From: Bifidobacterium aemilianum
Lineage (GTDB): Bacteria > Actinomycetota > Actinomycetes > Actinomycetales > Bifidobacteriaceae
Length of the DNA: 64,000 bases
Assembly (NCBI RefSeq): GCF_003315635.1
Contig: NZ_PDCG01000002.1
Coordinates: 333,193-397,192 of the forward strand
Direction of reading: 5' to 3'
Part shown: in pieces, positions 7,439 through 16,591 of the stretch
Layout: the number at the start of each line of letters is the position of its first letter
How positions within the stretch are numbered: position 1 is the first letter of the stretch
The notes under the pieces: model-generated
Told to the model about the DNA's origin: nothing
The model's database searches: none
Seen by the model: the letters and a program-made list of their open reading frames with translations, nothing else
Made by a program: the position numbers and the translations under genes

Positions 7439-9361
7439 TCAGGCATTGTTGTTCTGACGGCGCTGCTTGGCCCTCCACTTGTACCACTCGTCACGGTTGA
7501 GGATCAGCTTGCGCACACGGATGGATTCGGGCGTGACCTCCACGCACTCGTCCTCGTTGGCGAAGTCGAGGGCCTCCTCCAGGCTCATCTTGATGGGAGG
7601 GGTCAGGGTCTCCAGCACGTCGGCGGTGGCGGAGCGCATGTTGGTCATGTGCTTGGCCAAGGTGACGTTCACGTCCAGCTCGTCAGGCTTGTTGTTGACG
7701 CCCACAATCTGGCCCTCATAGACGGGGTCCTGGGGGTCGACGAAGAAGTTGCCACGGGCCTGGAGCCGCTGCATGGCGTAGGGGGTGGCCACACCGGCAC
7801 GGTCAGAGACCATGGAGCCGTTCTGGCGGATGACGATCTGCCCGGCCCAGGGGGCGTAGCCTGCCGACAGGGAGGAGGCGATGCCGGTGCCGCGCGTGGC
7901 GGACAGCAGGGCGGTCCTGAAGCCGATCAGACCACGGGAGGGAACGGTGAACTCCAGCCGGACCCAGCCGGAGCCATGGTTGGTCATGGAGTCCATACGG
8001 CCCTTGCGGTCGGCCATGAGCTGGGTGACGGTGCCCATGTACTCCTCGGGCACGTCGATGGTGGTGTTCTCCATGGGCTCATTGATCTTACCGTCAATGG
8101 TCTTGGTGACCACCTGGGGGCGGCCCACGGTCAGCTCGTAGCCTTCGCGGCGCATCTGCTCAGCCAGGATGGCCAGGGCCAGCTCACCACGGCCGAGGAC
8201 CTCCCAAGCGTCGGGACGCTCGGTGGGCTTGACCTGGATGGAGACGTTGCCGATCAGCTCGCGGTCCAGACGGTCCTTGATCATACGGGCAGTCAGCTTG
8301 TGGTCCTTGCCCTCGGTACCGGCGATGGGTGAATCGTTGATGCCGAAGGTCATGGAGATGGCCGGCTCATCAACATGAATAAGGGGCAGGGGCTTGGGGT
8401 CTGAGGGGTCGACGATGGTCTCGCCGATCATGATGTCGTCGACACCGGCCACAGCCACGATGTCTCCAGGGCCGGCCTCGTCGACCGGGAATCGGTCCAG
8501 ACCCTTGGTGCGCAGTATCTCGGTCAGCTTGAAGTTCTCGATGGAACCATCCACGCGGGAAAGGCCGTACTGCTTGCCCTTGAGCAGGGTGCCGTTGTAG
8601 ATACGGACCAGGCCAAGCCTGCCCAGGTAATCGGAGGCGTCGATGTTGGTCACATGGGCCTGGAGGGGAGCTCCCTCCTCGTACTCAGGGGCAGGAATGT
8701 TGGAGATGATGGCGTCGAAGAGGGGTTCCAGATCCTCGTTGTCGGGCAGGCCGCCGTCCTCGGGCTGGTTGACCGAGGCGTAGCCCGCCTTGGCGGCGCA
8801 GTAGATGACCGGCAGGTCCAGCAGGGAGTCCAAATCCAGGTCCACGCCTTCCTCGGACACATCCTGTGCCAGACCCAGCAGCAGGTCGGTGGACTCGGAG
8901 ACGACCTCGGAGATGCGGGCATCGGGGCGGTCGACCTTGTTGACGCAGAGAATGACCGGCAGCTTGGCCTCCAGGGCCTTGCGCAAGACGAAGCGGGTTT
9001 GGGGCAGGGGGCCCTCGGAGGCGTCCACCAGGAGTACCACACCATCGACCATGGAGATGCCACGTTCCACCTCACCACCGAAATCGGCGTGGCCGGGGGT
9101 GTCGATCACGTTGATGGTGATGCCTTCGGGGTGGCCGTACTTCTCTGCCAAGGGGCCGGTGTACTGGACGGCTGTGTTCTTGGCCAGAATGGTGATGCCC
9201 TTCTCACGTTCCAGGGCGTTGGAATCCATGACACGGTCGGGAACCTCCTCACGTTCGGAGAAGATGTGCGACTGCTGGAGCATCGCGTTGACCAGCGTGG
9301 TCTTACCGTGGTCAACGTGAGCCACAATCGCCACATTTCGAATATCGCCGCGTACTGCCAT
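7439..9361 (-). CDS. typA: Translational GTPase TypA/BipA
   Basis: Ribosome-associated GTPase related to EF-G, involved in 50S assembly and stress adaptation. It has 640 residues, the expected size. The G domain shows G1 AHVDHGKTT (residues 14-22), G3 DTPGHADFGGEVE and G4 NKVDRPDA; the EF-G-like domains and the TypA-specific C-terminal domain (GRLGLVRIYNG, then LIGFRTALLSATRGTG) follow. The start chosen, MAVRGDIRNVAIVAH, has GAGAGG at good spacing; a longer in-frame reading upstream lacks SD and family support. It is a single gene by spacing, flanked by a hairpin on its 3' side and by the scpB end on its 5' side. Confidence 0.95.
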   Translation of the reverse strand: MAVRGDIRNVAIVAHVDHGKTTLVNAMLQQSHIFSEREEVPDRVMDSNALEREKGITILAKNTAVQYTGPLAEKYGHPEGITINVIDTPGHADFGGEVERGISMVDGVVLLVDASEGPLPQTRFVLRKALEAKLPVILCVNKVDRPDARISEVVSESTDLLLGLAQDVSEEGVDLDLDSLLDLPVIYCAAKAGYASVNQPEDGGLPDNEDLEPLFDAIISNIPAPEYEEGAPLQAHVTNIDASDYLGRLGLVRIYNGTLLKGKQYGLSRVDGSIENFKLTEILRTKGLDRFPVDEAGPGDIVAVAGVDDIMIGETIVDPSDPKPLPLIHVDEPAISMTFGINDSPIAGTEGKDHKLTARMIKDRLDRELIGNVSIQVKPTERPDAWEVLGRGELALAILAEQMRREGYELTVGRPQVVTKTIDGKINEPMENTTIDVPEEYMGTVTQLMADRKGRMDSMTNHGSGWVRLEFTVPSRGLIGFRTALLSATRGTGIASSLSAGYAPWAGQIVIRQNGSMVSDRAGVATPYAMQRLQARGNFFVDPQDPVYEGQIVGVNNKPDELDVNVTLAKHMTNMRSATADVLETLTPPIKMSLEEALDFANEDECVEVTPESIRVRKLILNRDEWYKWRAKQRRQNNNA

Positions 9362-9534
9362 AGAAACCTCTCTTATGATTCTTTTCCTGTGCCCGAGCCG
9401 GCTCGAGAAACCTACTGGCCGCTGTTTACGCACAAACCCAAGCAATTCTAGCCATGGTTACCGACAGATAAGGCCACTGTCCCATCAGCCGGGACTCCAG
9501 GCTGGCGGCAACGCCCCGAGCCCAGGCGAAGCGG

Positions 9535-10305
9535 CTAATCCTCTTGGACGGCCGGCGGCACCAGGGAGCTTTCGCTGGGCATGAAGGGGGCAAGGGAGGG
9601 AAGCTGGTCCAAGGACTCCAAGCCCAACTTCTCTAGGAGCATGGGGGTGGTGACCAGGAAGGCCGCCCGCGTCTCGGCGTCGGCACCCTCCTCCCGGATG
9701 AGGCCGCGCACATTCAGGGAGCGGACGACACCATCGGAGTTGACCCCACGGATGGCCGCAATCTGGGCACGAGTGACGGGCTGGCGATAGGCCACGATCG
9801 CCAGGGCCTCCAAGGCCGCCTGGGAGAGTCGGGCCGTCTGCCCGTCGGAAACGAAGGCGGAGACCACCGGCTCGAAATCGACACGGTTGGCGTACTGCCA
9901 ACCACGGGCCGTATGGCGCAGCTCGAAACCCCGGGGGGTCCGTCCGCTGACCGGGCCTGAAGCCGTGGGGTCGGGCAGACTGGCGCAGTCACCGCCATAA
10001 TCGGCCTGCAACCCCTTAAGGGCCTCATCAACAGCAGCCTGGTCGACCGCCAGGACCCGGGCCAGGTCCTCAGCCTGCTGGGGCTGGTCGGTGACCATCA
10101 GGATGGCCTCAAGACAAGCCCGCAAGCCTCCGGGAAAATCCTCGACGTTGAAGTCGACATACTCAGGCCGACTGGCGCCAGCAGCTACTGGCGCTACGCC
10201 CTTGCCTGGAGCATCCCCAGCCTCAAGAGCCACTTGTCCAGCGGTGTTGCCGGCCTGGGGCAGCGACCCATTGTCCCGTGCGACTTCATCCTCATGTGCG
10301 CTCAT
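9535..10305 (-). CDS. scpB: Segregation and condensation protein B
   Basis: Kleisin-associated winged-helix subunit of the SMC-ScpA-ScpB condensin complex. About 256 residues: a variable N-terminus, then the first winged helix (FPGGLRACLEAILMVTDQPQ) and the second (LSQAALEALAIVAYRQPVTR, then IRGVNSDGVVRSL), all characteristic. The start is ambiguous. I chose the ATG preceded by GAGGAG at six bases. An in-frame GTG directly after the scpA stop would add 35 residues and give near-overlap with scpA, but its SD is poor. It lies directly downstream of scpA on the same strand, in the usual order. Confidence 0.92.
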   Translation of the reverse strand: MSAHEDEVARDNGSLPQAGNTAGQVALEAGDAPGKGVAPVAAGASRPEYVDFNVEDFPGGLRACLEAILMVTDQPQQAEDLARVLAVDQAAVDEALKGLQADYGGDCASLPDPTASGPVSGRTPRGFELRHTARGWQYANRVDFEPVVSAFVSDGQTARLSQAALEALAIVAYRQPVTRAQIAAIRGVNSDGVVRSLNVRGLIREEGADAETRAAFLVTTPMLLEKLGLESLDQLPSLAPFMPSESSLVPPAVQED

Positions 10306-10410
10306 GGCCATCTCCTCACTCCCCACAACTGCCAGCAATCCCCATAGCGGCCGACTCCCCCGCCCGCCTGGCTGGCGACGGTCGGCAGTCCTGCTTCCAC
10401 TCATGGCCAC

Positions 10411-11289
10411 TCATGCGAAATCACCCTGACTGACAGTCACATGGCCGCCGGCCGCCCCAGTTTCGGCCTCCTTGACCCAGCGCAGGTGAAGTGCCTCGAA
10501 AGGTCCCGTCTGCTTGAATTGGACCAGCCCCTGCTTGAAGAAGATCAATATGGCCAGAAAACGGGCGACAACCTCCAAGCTGCTGCCTGCGTTTTCCGTC
10601 AGTTGGTCAAAGGTCATGGAATGGCCCGACGCCAGACCGCGTAACTCGTCGCGCACATAATCCGACTGGGCCTGGAGGTCCACCAGGGGCACATGGAGCT
10701 GACTGATGGCCACCTCGCTGGCGGGGGCATTGGCGAAGACCTGTGCGGCCAGCAAGGCCAGCTGCTGGGGGGTGAGCGTCCATTCCAACTCCGGCAGGCT
10801 CGCGGCCGCCTGTGGGTCAAGATAGGCGGGGTGGGCGAATCGCCCGGAGTTCTCGGCCAAGCGCAGTTGAAAGTCTGCAGCCACCTCCTTGAAGGCCCGG
10901 TATTGGAGGAGTCTGGCGAAGAGGAGGTCACGCTCGCGCAGGGCCTCCATGCTCTGCTCATCGCGTTGGCCCTCGGCGTCACCTGGCAGCAGGGCCGCGC
11001 TCTTGGCCTCGACCAGAATGGAGGCCACATCCAGGAAGGAGCTGGCCTCCTCCATGTTGCTGGCCAGGTCCAGCCCCCGCACATAGGCCAGGAACTCCTC
11101 GGTGATGGCGGACAGGGAGAGCTCCGTGAGGTCCAGGCGCTTGTTGGCTATCATGCTCAGCAAGGCGTCGAAGGGCCCGGAGTAGACCTCCAGGTCCACG
11201 GAAAAGCCTGTTCCGTGGCCACTCCGGTCGCCGGTGACACCTTGAAGCTCGACTGCCTCCTCGGGCATGGGAAGGGTGGATTCATTCAT
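10411..11289 (-). CDS. scpA: Segregation and condensation protein A
   Basis: Kleisin subunit that bridges the SMC ATPase heads in bacterial condensin. It has 292 residues. The N-terminal domain is typical (FSVDLEVYSGPFDALLSMIA, then KRLDLTELSLSAITEEFLAY), the middle is helical and acidic, and the C-terminal winged-helix region includes VVARFLAILIFFKQGLVQF. The start has a strong AGGAGGT seven bases upstream. It is transcribed after parA and before scpB; the cluster xerD-parA-scpA-scpB is an actinobacterial standard and ties chromosome dimer resolution, segregation and condensation together. Confidence 0.94.
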   Translation of the reverse strand: MNESTLPMPEEAVELQGVTGDRSGHGTGFSVDLEVYSGPFDALLSMIANKRLDLTELSLSAITEEFLAYVRGLDLASNMEEASSFLDVASILVEAKSAALLPGDAEGQRDEQSMEALRERDLLFARLLQYRAFKEVAADFQLRLAENSGRFAHPAYLDPQAAASLPELEWTLTPQQLALLAAQVFANAPASEVAISQLHVPLVDLQAQSDYVRDELRGLASGHSMTFDQLTENAGSSLEVVARFLAILIFFKQGLVQFKQTGPFEALHLRWVKEAETGAAGGHVTVSQGDFA

Positions 11290-11368
11290 GGATCCACCTC
11301 CTCATACATCTTTGGAACCTCACAAGGGCCGGTCTAGGACCAGTCTGACCTTACTCTTGCCTGCCTGC

Positions 11369-12208
11369 TCAGGCCACAATCCTGCGGGCTATGAGCTCCC
11401 GGGACACCTCCCGGTACTCCTTGGCCGTCTTGTGGCTGGGGGCGTAGATGGTGATGGGCGCGGCGGCGACCGTGGAGTCGGGCAGCTTGATGGAACGGGA
11501 GATCACCGAGTGGAAGACCTTGTCGCTGAAGGCCTCATCAATGCGCTGCAGGACCTCCTCGCAGTGGAGGGTGTGGGTGAACATGGTGACCAGAACACCG
11601 TAGACCTCAAGGCTGGGGTTAATCCGGGCCTGGACTTTCTCTATGGACTGCATGAGCAGGGCCACACCACGCAGGGCGAAGAACTCCGCCGCCACGGGAA
11701 TGATGACCCCGTCGGCCGCAGCCAGGGCGTTGACGGTCAGCAGCCCCAGGGATGGCTGGCAGTCGATGATGATGACATCGTACTCATCGCGCAGCTTGCG
11801 CAGCACACCGGCAAGGATCTGCTCCCGACCCACCTCAGTGACCAGCTGGACCTCAGCAGCTGACAGGTCGATATTGGCCGGCATGATGTCAAGGTTCTCG
11901 AATTCGGTATGCTGGACGACCTCATGGGCGTCGATGGAGGGATCGAAGAGGGCGTTGTAGACGGTCGCATCAAGGAGGTTGGCGTTGACGCCCAGCCCCA
12001 CGGTTGCCGCGCCCTGTGGGTCGAAATCGACAATAAGCACACGGCGGCCATATTGGATCAACGCTCCGGCTATGTTGATGGACGAAGTAGTCTTACCGAC
12101 GCCACCCTTCTGGTTGCACATGGCGATGACACGGGCCGGACCGTGTTGTTCGAGCGGTCCCGGCACTGGGAAGGTTTCATAGGTGCGTCCAAGCAAATCC
12201 GTAGGCAT
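11369..12208 (-). CDS. parA: ParA/Soj-family ATPase
   Basis: Deviant Walker-type ATPase of chromosome segregation. The 279-residue protein contains the deviant P-loop KGGVGKTTS (residues 34-42), switch I/II-like stretches (DFDPQGAAT and DCQPSLGLLT) and the helix bundle typical of Soj. The start codon has AAGGTG close upstream. No parB lies beside it, so this is the second, scpAB-linked ParA-like protein that actinobacteria often carry rather than the origin-proximal parAB pair; that reading is inference. It is the gene upstream of scpA on the same strand, 80 bases apart, and follows xerD. Confidence 0.9.
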   Translation of the reverse strand: MPTDLLGRTYETFPVPGPLEQHGPARVIAMCNQKGGVGKTTSSINIAGALIQYGRRVLIVDFDPQGAATVGLGVNANLLDATVYNALFDPSIDAHEVVQHTEFENLDIMPANIDLSAAEVQLVTEVGREQILAGVLRKLRDEYDVIIIDCQPSLGLLTVNALAAADGVIIPVAAEFFALRGVALLMQSIEKVQARINPSLEVYGVLVTMFTHTLHCEEVLQRIDEAFSDKVFHSVISRSIKLPDSTVAAAPITIYAPSHKTAKEYREVSRELIARRIVA

Positions 12209-12314
12209 AGCATCACCTTATCAAGAGGTCTGTTCACCGGTACATGCCCAGTGTCTCGCAGTGCGTCCACCCCCCTGGGGGCCATGGTGGGAAAGCCTGC
12301 GGGATGTTTCCTCG

Positions 12315-13241
12315 CTACCGGGCCCTGGGGTGGGAGGACAGGTAGGTTTCAATGAGGTTCTCGGGGCTTACATGGGTGTAGATCTGCGTGGTGGTCACGG
12401 AGGCATGGCCCAGCAGCTCCTGGACGGTGCGGACATCGGCGCCACCCTGGATCAGATGGGTGGCATAGGAGTGTCGGAGGGTATGGGGGTGCAGGGGGCG
12501 GTCGATATGGGCCCGCTCCCCGGCCTGTCTGGTGATCTCCCAGACCGATTGGCGCGAGAGCCTGCGCCCCCGCTTGTTCAGAAAGATGGCCCGGCGCTCA
12601 GGGCTGCCCTTGCCCCTGCCCTTGGCTTCCAGGGCCTGCCGTCCTCCTGCCAGATAGTCATCCAGGGACTGGCGGGCGTATGCGCCAAAGGGGACCAGGC
12701 GTTCCTTGGAGCCTTTGCCCATGAGCCTGACCACCTGCTCGTCCATGTCCAGGTCCGACAGGTCCGCTCCCACCGCCTCCGAGACCCGGCAACCGGTGGC
12801 ATACATGAATTCCAACAGAGCACTGTCCCGCAAGGCCACCGGATCATGACCTCCACCCAGGTCGGCGGCTTCCAGGAGCCTGCGGACCTCGTCCACGCTC
12901 AAGACGTCGGGCAGATGGCCGGAGGCCTTGGGAGCCTTGACACCAGCGGACACATCATCCTCAACCGCATGCTGGGCCAGGGCGAACCGGTGAAATTCGT
13001 GGAGGCTGGCCAGACGCCTGGCCTTGGACCGGGAGCTCTCCCCCGCCTGGTCCAAGACTGCGATGTAATCCTCCACATCCTGGCGGCCCACCTGCGCCAG
13101 GTCCGCCTTGCCCCTGGACTTCAGCCACTGCAGATAGCGCTCAATATCAGCCCGGTAGGCTGCCACCGTAGAGGCGGCCAGGCCTCGCTCCACGTCGATA
13201 TGGGCGATGAACTGCACCAGGAGCCGGTCTGTGTCGGTCAT
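12315..13241 (-). CDS. xerD: Site-specific tyrosine recombinase XerD
   Basis: Second recombinase of the XerCD/dif system. It has 308 residues with all catalytic residues: Arg152 (ATGCRVSEA), Lys178 (GKGSKERLV), His253 and Arg256 (HTLRHSYATH), His279 (LLGHAS) and Tyr288 (IYTHVS). The N-terminal SAM-like domain includes GLAASTVAAYRADIERYLQW. The start ATG has AGAGG eight bases upstream. XerD rather than XerC is indicated by its place at the head of the parA-scpA-scpB cluster and by the exact length. Together with xerC at about 3.2-4.2 kb the complete dif machinery is encoded here; no dif site was recognised in the window. Confidence 0.92.
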   Translation of the reverse strand: MTDTDRLLVQFIAHIDVERGLAASTVAAYRADIERYLQWLKSRGKADLAQVGRQDVEDYIAVLDQAGESSRSKARRLASLHEFHRFALAQHAVEDDVSAGVKAPKASGHLPDVLSVDEVRRLLEAADLGGGHDPVALRDSALLEFMYATGCRVSEAVGADLSDLDMDEQVVRLMGKGSKERLVPFGAYARQSLDDYLAGGRQALEAKGRGKGSPERRAIFLNKRGRRLSRQSVWEITRQAGERAHIDRPLHPHTLRHSYATHLIQGGADVRTVQELLGHASVTTTQIYTHVSPENLIETYLSSHPRAR

Positions 13242-13369
13242 TGCGCAGCCTCTTTCCGGAAGTCCATAATCCCATCTATCCCATCACAAGTCAGTGATGC
13301 CAGCATAGGTTCCCAAGTCGGCGTTGCCAAGCAGTCCGGCCATCGCCTGGGTGACAGCAACTATGAAGA

Positions 13370-13391
13370 AACCCCGCCCAGGAGCGGGGTT
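13370..13391 (-). terminator. Intrinsic terminator after rplT
   Basis: Stem AACCCCGC / GCGGGGTT with a six-base loop, followed on the minus strand by TTTCTTCAT. It lies about 80 bases after the rplT stop and would end the infC-rpmI-rplT transcript before xerD. Confidence 0.75.
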
Positions 13392-13469
13392 CTCACAGCT
13401 GTGACCGGCGCCATCAATACAGAACCCGGTCGTGGGGTTCGAATCTGGTCACCAGCCCAGGCACATGAC

Positions 13470-13853
13470 TCAGGCGGCGACCGGGGCGTTGACGTCCTCG
13501 GGCAGGGCGGCCTTGGCCTCAGCAACGATGGCCTTGAAGGTCTCGGGGTCGGAGACAGCCAGCTCGGCCAGGGCGCGACGGTCCAGGTCGATGCCGGTCA
13601 GGCGCAGGCCCTGCATGAAGCGGTTGTAAGTGATGCCTTCGGCGCGGACAGCGGCGTTGATGCGCTGGATCCACAGCTTACGGAAATCACCCTTGCGAGC
13701 CTTGCGGTCGCGGTAGTTGTAGGTAAAGGAGTGGAGCAGCTGTTCCTTGGCCTTGCGGTAGAGGCGGGAGCGCTGGCCGCGGTAACCGGAAGCCCTCTCC
13801 AGTACGACGCGACGCTTCTTGTGGGCATTCACTGCGCGTTTTACACGAGCCAT
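13470..13853 (-). CDS. rplT: 50S ribosomal protein bL20
   Basis: Primary rRNA-binding protein needed early in 50S assembly. It has 127 residues, starting [23 protein letters not shown], with the highly basic N-terminal arm and the globular C-terminal domain ([20 protein letters not shown], then a typical end). Size and sequence match the family well. It is the last gene of infC-rpmI-rplT. In several bacteria L20 represses this operon through an RNA structure in the leader; a leader of about 240 bases precedes infC here, but I could not identify an L20-binding fold. Confidence 0.96.
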   Translation of the reverse strand: MARVKRAVNAHKKRRVVLERASGYRGQRSRLYRKAKEQLLHSFTYNYRDRKARKGDFRKLWIQRINAAVRAEGITYNRFMQGLRLTGIDLDRRALAELAVSDPETFKAIVAEAKAALPEDVNAPVAA

Positions 13854-13938
13854 AAGTATTTCCTCTTTCTAACTGACGCACCGAGACGTCTTGTTCATGA
13901 CGCCTCTTGCCGACGTCCTATGCTTTGCAAACGGGGGT

Positions 13939-14136
13939 TCAGCGACCGCCGAGCAGCTTCTTCATGTTTTTGCTCTGAGCGGGAGCCAGCACCTGATCGG
14001 TGGACAGGGCGCGACGCTTGCGAGCCGACTTGTGCTCAAGATTGTGGCGCATGGAGCTACCGGCCTGCATCAGCTTGCCCGTGCCGGTGACGCGAACGCG
14101 CTTCTTGGCTGCGGAATTGGTTTTCATCTTCGGCAT
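13939..14136 (-). CDS. rpmI: 50S ribosomal protein bL35
   Basis: Small basic 50S subunit protein of 65 residues, starting [20 protein letters not shown], the standard bL35 beginning, and ending NMKKLLGGR. The start ATG is preceded by an AAGGAGGG-type sequence at good spacing. It sits between infC and rplT on the same strand, the universal order for this operon. Confidence 0.96.
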   Translation of the reverse strand: MPKMKTNSAAKKRVRVTGTGKLMQAGSSMRHNLEHKSARKRRALSTDQVLAPAQSKNMKKLLGGR

Positions 14137-14226
14137 TGCTGCCCTCCTTGTGATTGGGTCGCCACATGCTGCGGCGGCTCTTGGCACCAAGACCTACCGG
14201 AAACCGGTCTTGGTTAAGTTCTCTTA

Positions 14227-15108
14227 CTACTCGGAATCGCCCTTGGCCTTGGGCTTTGACCCGGCCTTGGCCGCGGACTTTGGCTTGGCTGCGGCGGGCT
14301 TGGTGCTCTTGCTCGCAGGCTTGGCGGCTGTCTTGTCGGCCTTTGCCTTGGATTGCTCTGCCTGGGATGCCACCGATTCCTTCATGATCTCGGCGGTCTT
14401 CTTGAGTTCGGTCTTCTCCTTGGCCTTGGCCTCCGCCTCGGCTGCCGTGGCCTTGCCGGCATCACCTTGCTCAACCTTGGCCTTCTGAGCCTCCATGCTT
14501 TCCTGCTTGGCTGCCAGACGCGCTGCCTGACGGGCCTGCCGTTCGGCACGGGACTCCGCACCACGACGACGCTGCTCGGACTGGGTGTGCACCTTCTTGG
14601 CCTTGGGCGCCAGGGTCATGATGATGTTGCGACCCTCCTGTTTGGGGTAGGACTCAACACTGCCCAGGTCCTCAACCTCGTTGGCCAGGCGTTCGAGAAG
14701 CTCCACACCACCGATGGGACGGGACTGCTCACGGCCACGAAGCATGATGGTGACCTTGACCTTGTCGCCGCCTTGGAGGAAGCGAACCACATGTCCCTTC
14801 TTGACCTCGAAGTCGTGTTCGTCGATCTTCAGACGGAAACGAATCTCCTTGATCTCGGCAGAGCTTTGGTTACGGCGGGCCTCGCGGGCCTTGATCTTCT
14901 CGTTGTACTTGTACTTGCCATAGTCGATAAGCTTGGCCACCGGAGGCTTGGCTTCCGGTGCCACCTCGACAAGATCGAGGTTCGCTTCCTTGGCCAGGTT
15001 CAACGCCACGGTGGTGGCGATGACGCCGACCTGCTCGCTATTCGGGCCGATCAGGCGTACCTGGGGGACGCGAATCTCGTCGTTGATACGTGGTTCGACG
15101 CTGATAAT
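14227..15108 (-). CDS. infC: Translation initiation factor IF-3, ATT start codon, long Lys/Ala-rich tail
   Basis: Prevents premature subunit joining and checks the start codon during initiation. The conserved IF-3 N-domain begins [18 protein letters not shown] and the C-domain contains [18 protein letters not shown]. Reading upstream of VEPRIND, the frame reaches a TGA after only eleven codons with no ATG, GTG or TTG between, so the start must be the ATT (AAGGA at eight bases) or the adjacent ATC. This agrees with the AUU start by which IF-3 controls its own synthesis in other bacteria. A GTG 33 codons further in would delete the conserved N-terminus. After about residue 175 there is a charged extension of about 115 residues rich in Lys, Ala and Glu, not present in most IF-3 proteins. 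Confidence 0.93.
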   Translation of the reverse strand: MISVEPRINDEIRVPQVRLIGPNSEQVGVIATTVALNLAKEANLDLVEVAPEAKPPVAKLIDYGKYKYNEKIKAREARRNQSSAEIKEIRFRLKIDEHDFEVKKGHVVRFLQGGDKVKVTIMLRGREQSRPIGGVELLERLANEVEDLGSVESYPKQEGRNIIMTLAPKAKKVHTQSEQRRRGAESRAERQARQAARLAAKQESMEAQKAKVEQGDAGKATAAEAEAKAKEKTELKKTAEIMKESVASQAEQSKAKADKTAAKPASKSTKPAAAKPKSAAKAGSKPKAKGDSE

Positions 15109-15391
15109 GACTCCAATCCTTGCACTGTCCTGTCAGCGGGTACCGCCGGGGAACTCCAGCTCGGATTCACGACGAATCCCCCGATGACGGCACAGCGAGG
15201 AAGGGTTGCCGGGCAACCGAACTGCTTCATACCGATGACTGGCCACTGCCAGCCCTGCCTTCACATCAGGAGGCTTTGCCTTGAACCCGAAACTATGAAA
15301 AGCTCCCAGGTGGGGTTTGCACCCGCTTTCTTGATTTCTCAAGCCAGAAACAAGTGTACCACACCCGTGGACACCGACTAGAGTGGTGTTC
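15109..15391. promoter_or_regulatory. Divergent promoter region between infC and thiamine pyrophosphokinase
   Basis: About 280 bases without a gene. On the minus strand a possible -10 (TACACT, 15354-15359) would give infC a leader of about 240 bases, which contains a short hairpin (CTTGA / TCAAG, 15330-15343) and could hold the autoregulatory structure known for this operon in other bacteria. No convincing -35 was seen. On the plus strand the TAGAGT just before the kinase gene is annotated separately. Confidence 0.4.
15379..15384 (+). promoter_or_regulatory. Candidate -10 (TAGAGT) of a leaderless thiN-like mRNA
   Basis: TAGAGT ends seven bases before the ATG of the kinase gene, and there is no purine-rich SD between. 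Transcription would begin at or next to the start codon. Confidence 0.45.
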
Positions 15392-16156
15392 ATGACAGGA
15401 AGCACCATCCCCCCACACCACCAGTGTCTGGTCTTTGCGTCCGGTTGCTATTACCCCAGCATGCCGGATCTGGACGCCCTGACTCAGAATTCCCTGATCA
15501 TCGCTGCGGACGGGGGCATGGACCAGGCCCTGCGCTACGACATACACCCTGATATGGTCGTCGGTGACTTCGATTCCATCTCCCAGCAGCCGGGGGCTGA
15601 CGGGAAGGAACGGGTAGTCAGACTGCCTGCCCATAAGGATGATTCCGATCTGCTATCGGCGCTGAAGCTAGGCTGGTCACAAGGGGCACGACGCTTCCAT
15701 ATCCTCGGTGGCATGGGAGGAAGGCTCGACCACTCCCTGGCCAACATCCAGATACTGGCCCTGCTGGCCCAGGAGGGTGGCAGCGGCTTTCTCTACGGCG
15801 ACGGGTATGTGCTGACGGCCTTGCATAACGGCAGGCTTGACTTCCCCGCCAACCATGTTGGGCCGCGCAGGATGCTTGGCGTGTTCTCGCATGCAGACCA
15901 GTCCAAGGGGGTCAGTGTGCGGGGACTGAAATACCAACTTGAGGGGGTCAACCTGCCCTCCACCAGTCCTCTCGGTGTCAGCAACGAGTTTCTGCCGGGC
16001 CAGCCGTCCTCCATTGAGGTCAGGGAGGGGACGCTCCTGGTCTCCTACCCTATGGAGGCCCCGCAGCCTCTCGTCAGCCATCCCCAACTGATAGAGGGGG
16101 GCCTTGGCCTCTTGGAACCACAGGTTTCGGAATTCCTGGCAAGAGGCAAGAACTAA
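15392..16156 (+). CDS. Thiamine pyrophosphokinase
   Basis: Transfers pyrophosphate from ATP to thiamine, giving the cofactor TPP. The 254-residue protein has the catalytic domain in front (ADGGMDQALRYDIHPDMVVGDFDS, about 35-65; then AHKDDSDLLSALKLG and ILGGMGGRLDHSLANI, the Asp-rich metal and ATP sites) and the thiamine-binding domain behind, ending with LKYQLEGVNLP, PLGVSNEF and LLVSYP as in the family. The ATG has no SD; a TAGAGT hexamer seven bases upstream suggests a leaderless mRNA. An in-frame GTG three codons earlier is less likely. It stands alone, divergent from infC. Confidence 0.9.
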   Translation: MTGSTIPPHHQCLVFASGCYYPSMPDLDALTQNSLIIAADGGMDQALRYDIHPDMVVGDFDSISQQPGADGKERVVRLPAHKDDSDLLSALKLGWSQGARRFHILGGMGGRLDHSLANIQILALLAQEGGSGFLYGDGYVLTALHNGRLDFPANHVGPRRMLGVFSHADQSKGVSVRGLKYQLEGVNLPSTSPLGVSNEFLPGQPSSIEVREGTLLVSYPMEAPQPLVSHPQLIEGGLGLLEPQVSEFLARGKN

Positions 16157-16591
16157 GCCTGCCGCTCTCAAGTCCGAGGAGCAACAGGAGGCGCGGCCAA
16201 CGGTCAGGGTCTCCATGGCCTACTGCCCTCTAGCGCAGGAAGCTACCTCGACCCCCACCGCGGGTTGATATACAGCTCAGCTGATGACCTCAAGTACAAG
16301 GCGCTGCCGCTGATCTGGACCTTACAGGACCCAGTCAACCGCGGCTGTCCTCCAGCATGCGCAACCATGCCGGCAACAGTGCTGCCGGCAATTGTGCTGA
16401 TTATAAGGGCATAGAGCTGTCGCCATGACAGGTATATGCCTGTTGACCCACCACATTATCCGCTGCTGTGACCCATGGTGCGGTAGTCCTGCGCTCAGGT
16501 CCCTGGGTCTACGGTTAAGCAGGCTGTATTGTGGCATCTACAGGGGGATGTCTGATGCGATACACCGAACCTCTGAGGAAGAAGGGTAAAC
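16157..16591. other. Intergenic stretch, no convincing gene
   Basis: About 435 bases between the kinase and the ArsC/Spx-like gene. I see no supported coding region. One structured element stands out: the self-complementary octamer TGCCGGCA occurs twice (16368-16375 and 16383-16390) with seven bases between, able to form a stable hairpin. The promoter of the following gene must lie in the second half, but no good hexamer pair was recognised. Confidence 0.5.

Noticed and set aside
12183..14090. A 635-codon plus-strand frame over xerD and rplT
   Set aside because: It crosses an intergenic terminator and two well-supported minus-strand genes.
16200..16400. Possible gene fragment (frame with DDLKYKALPLIW) after the kinase gene
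   Set aside because: No start codon with SD, no family resemblance and a stop soon after; chance is sufficient.
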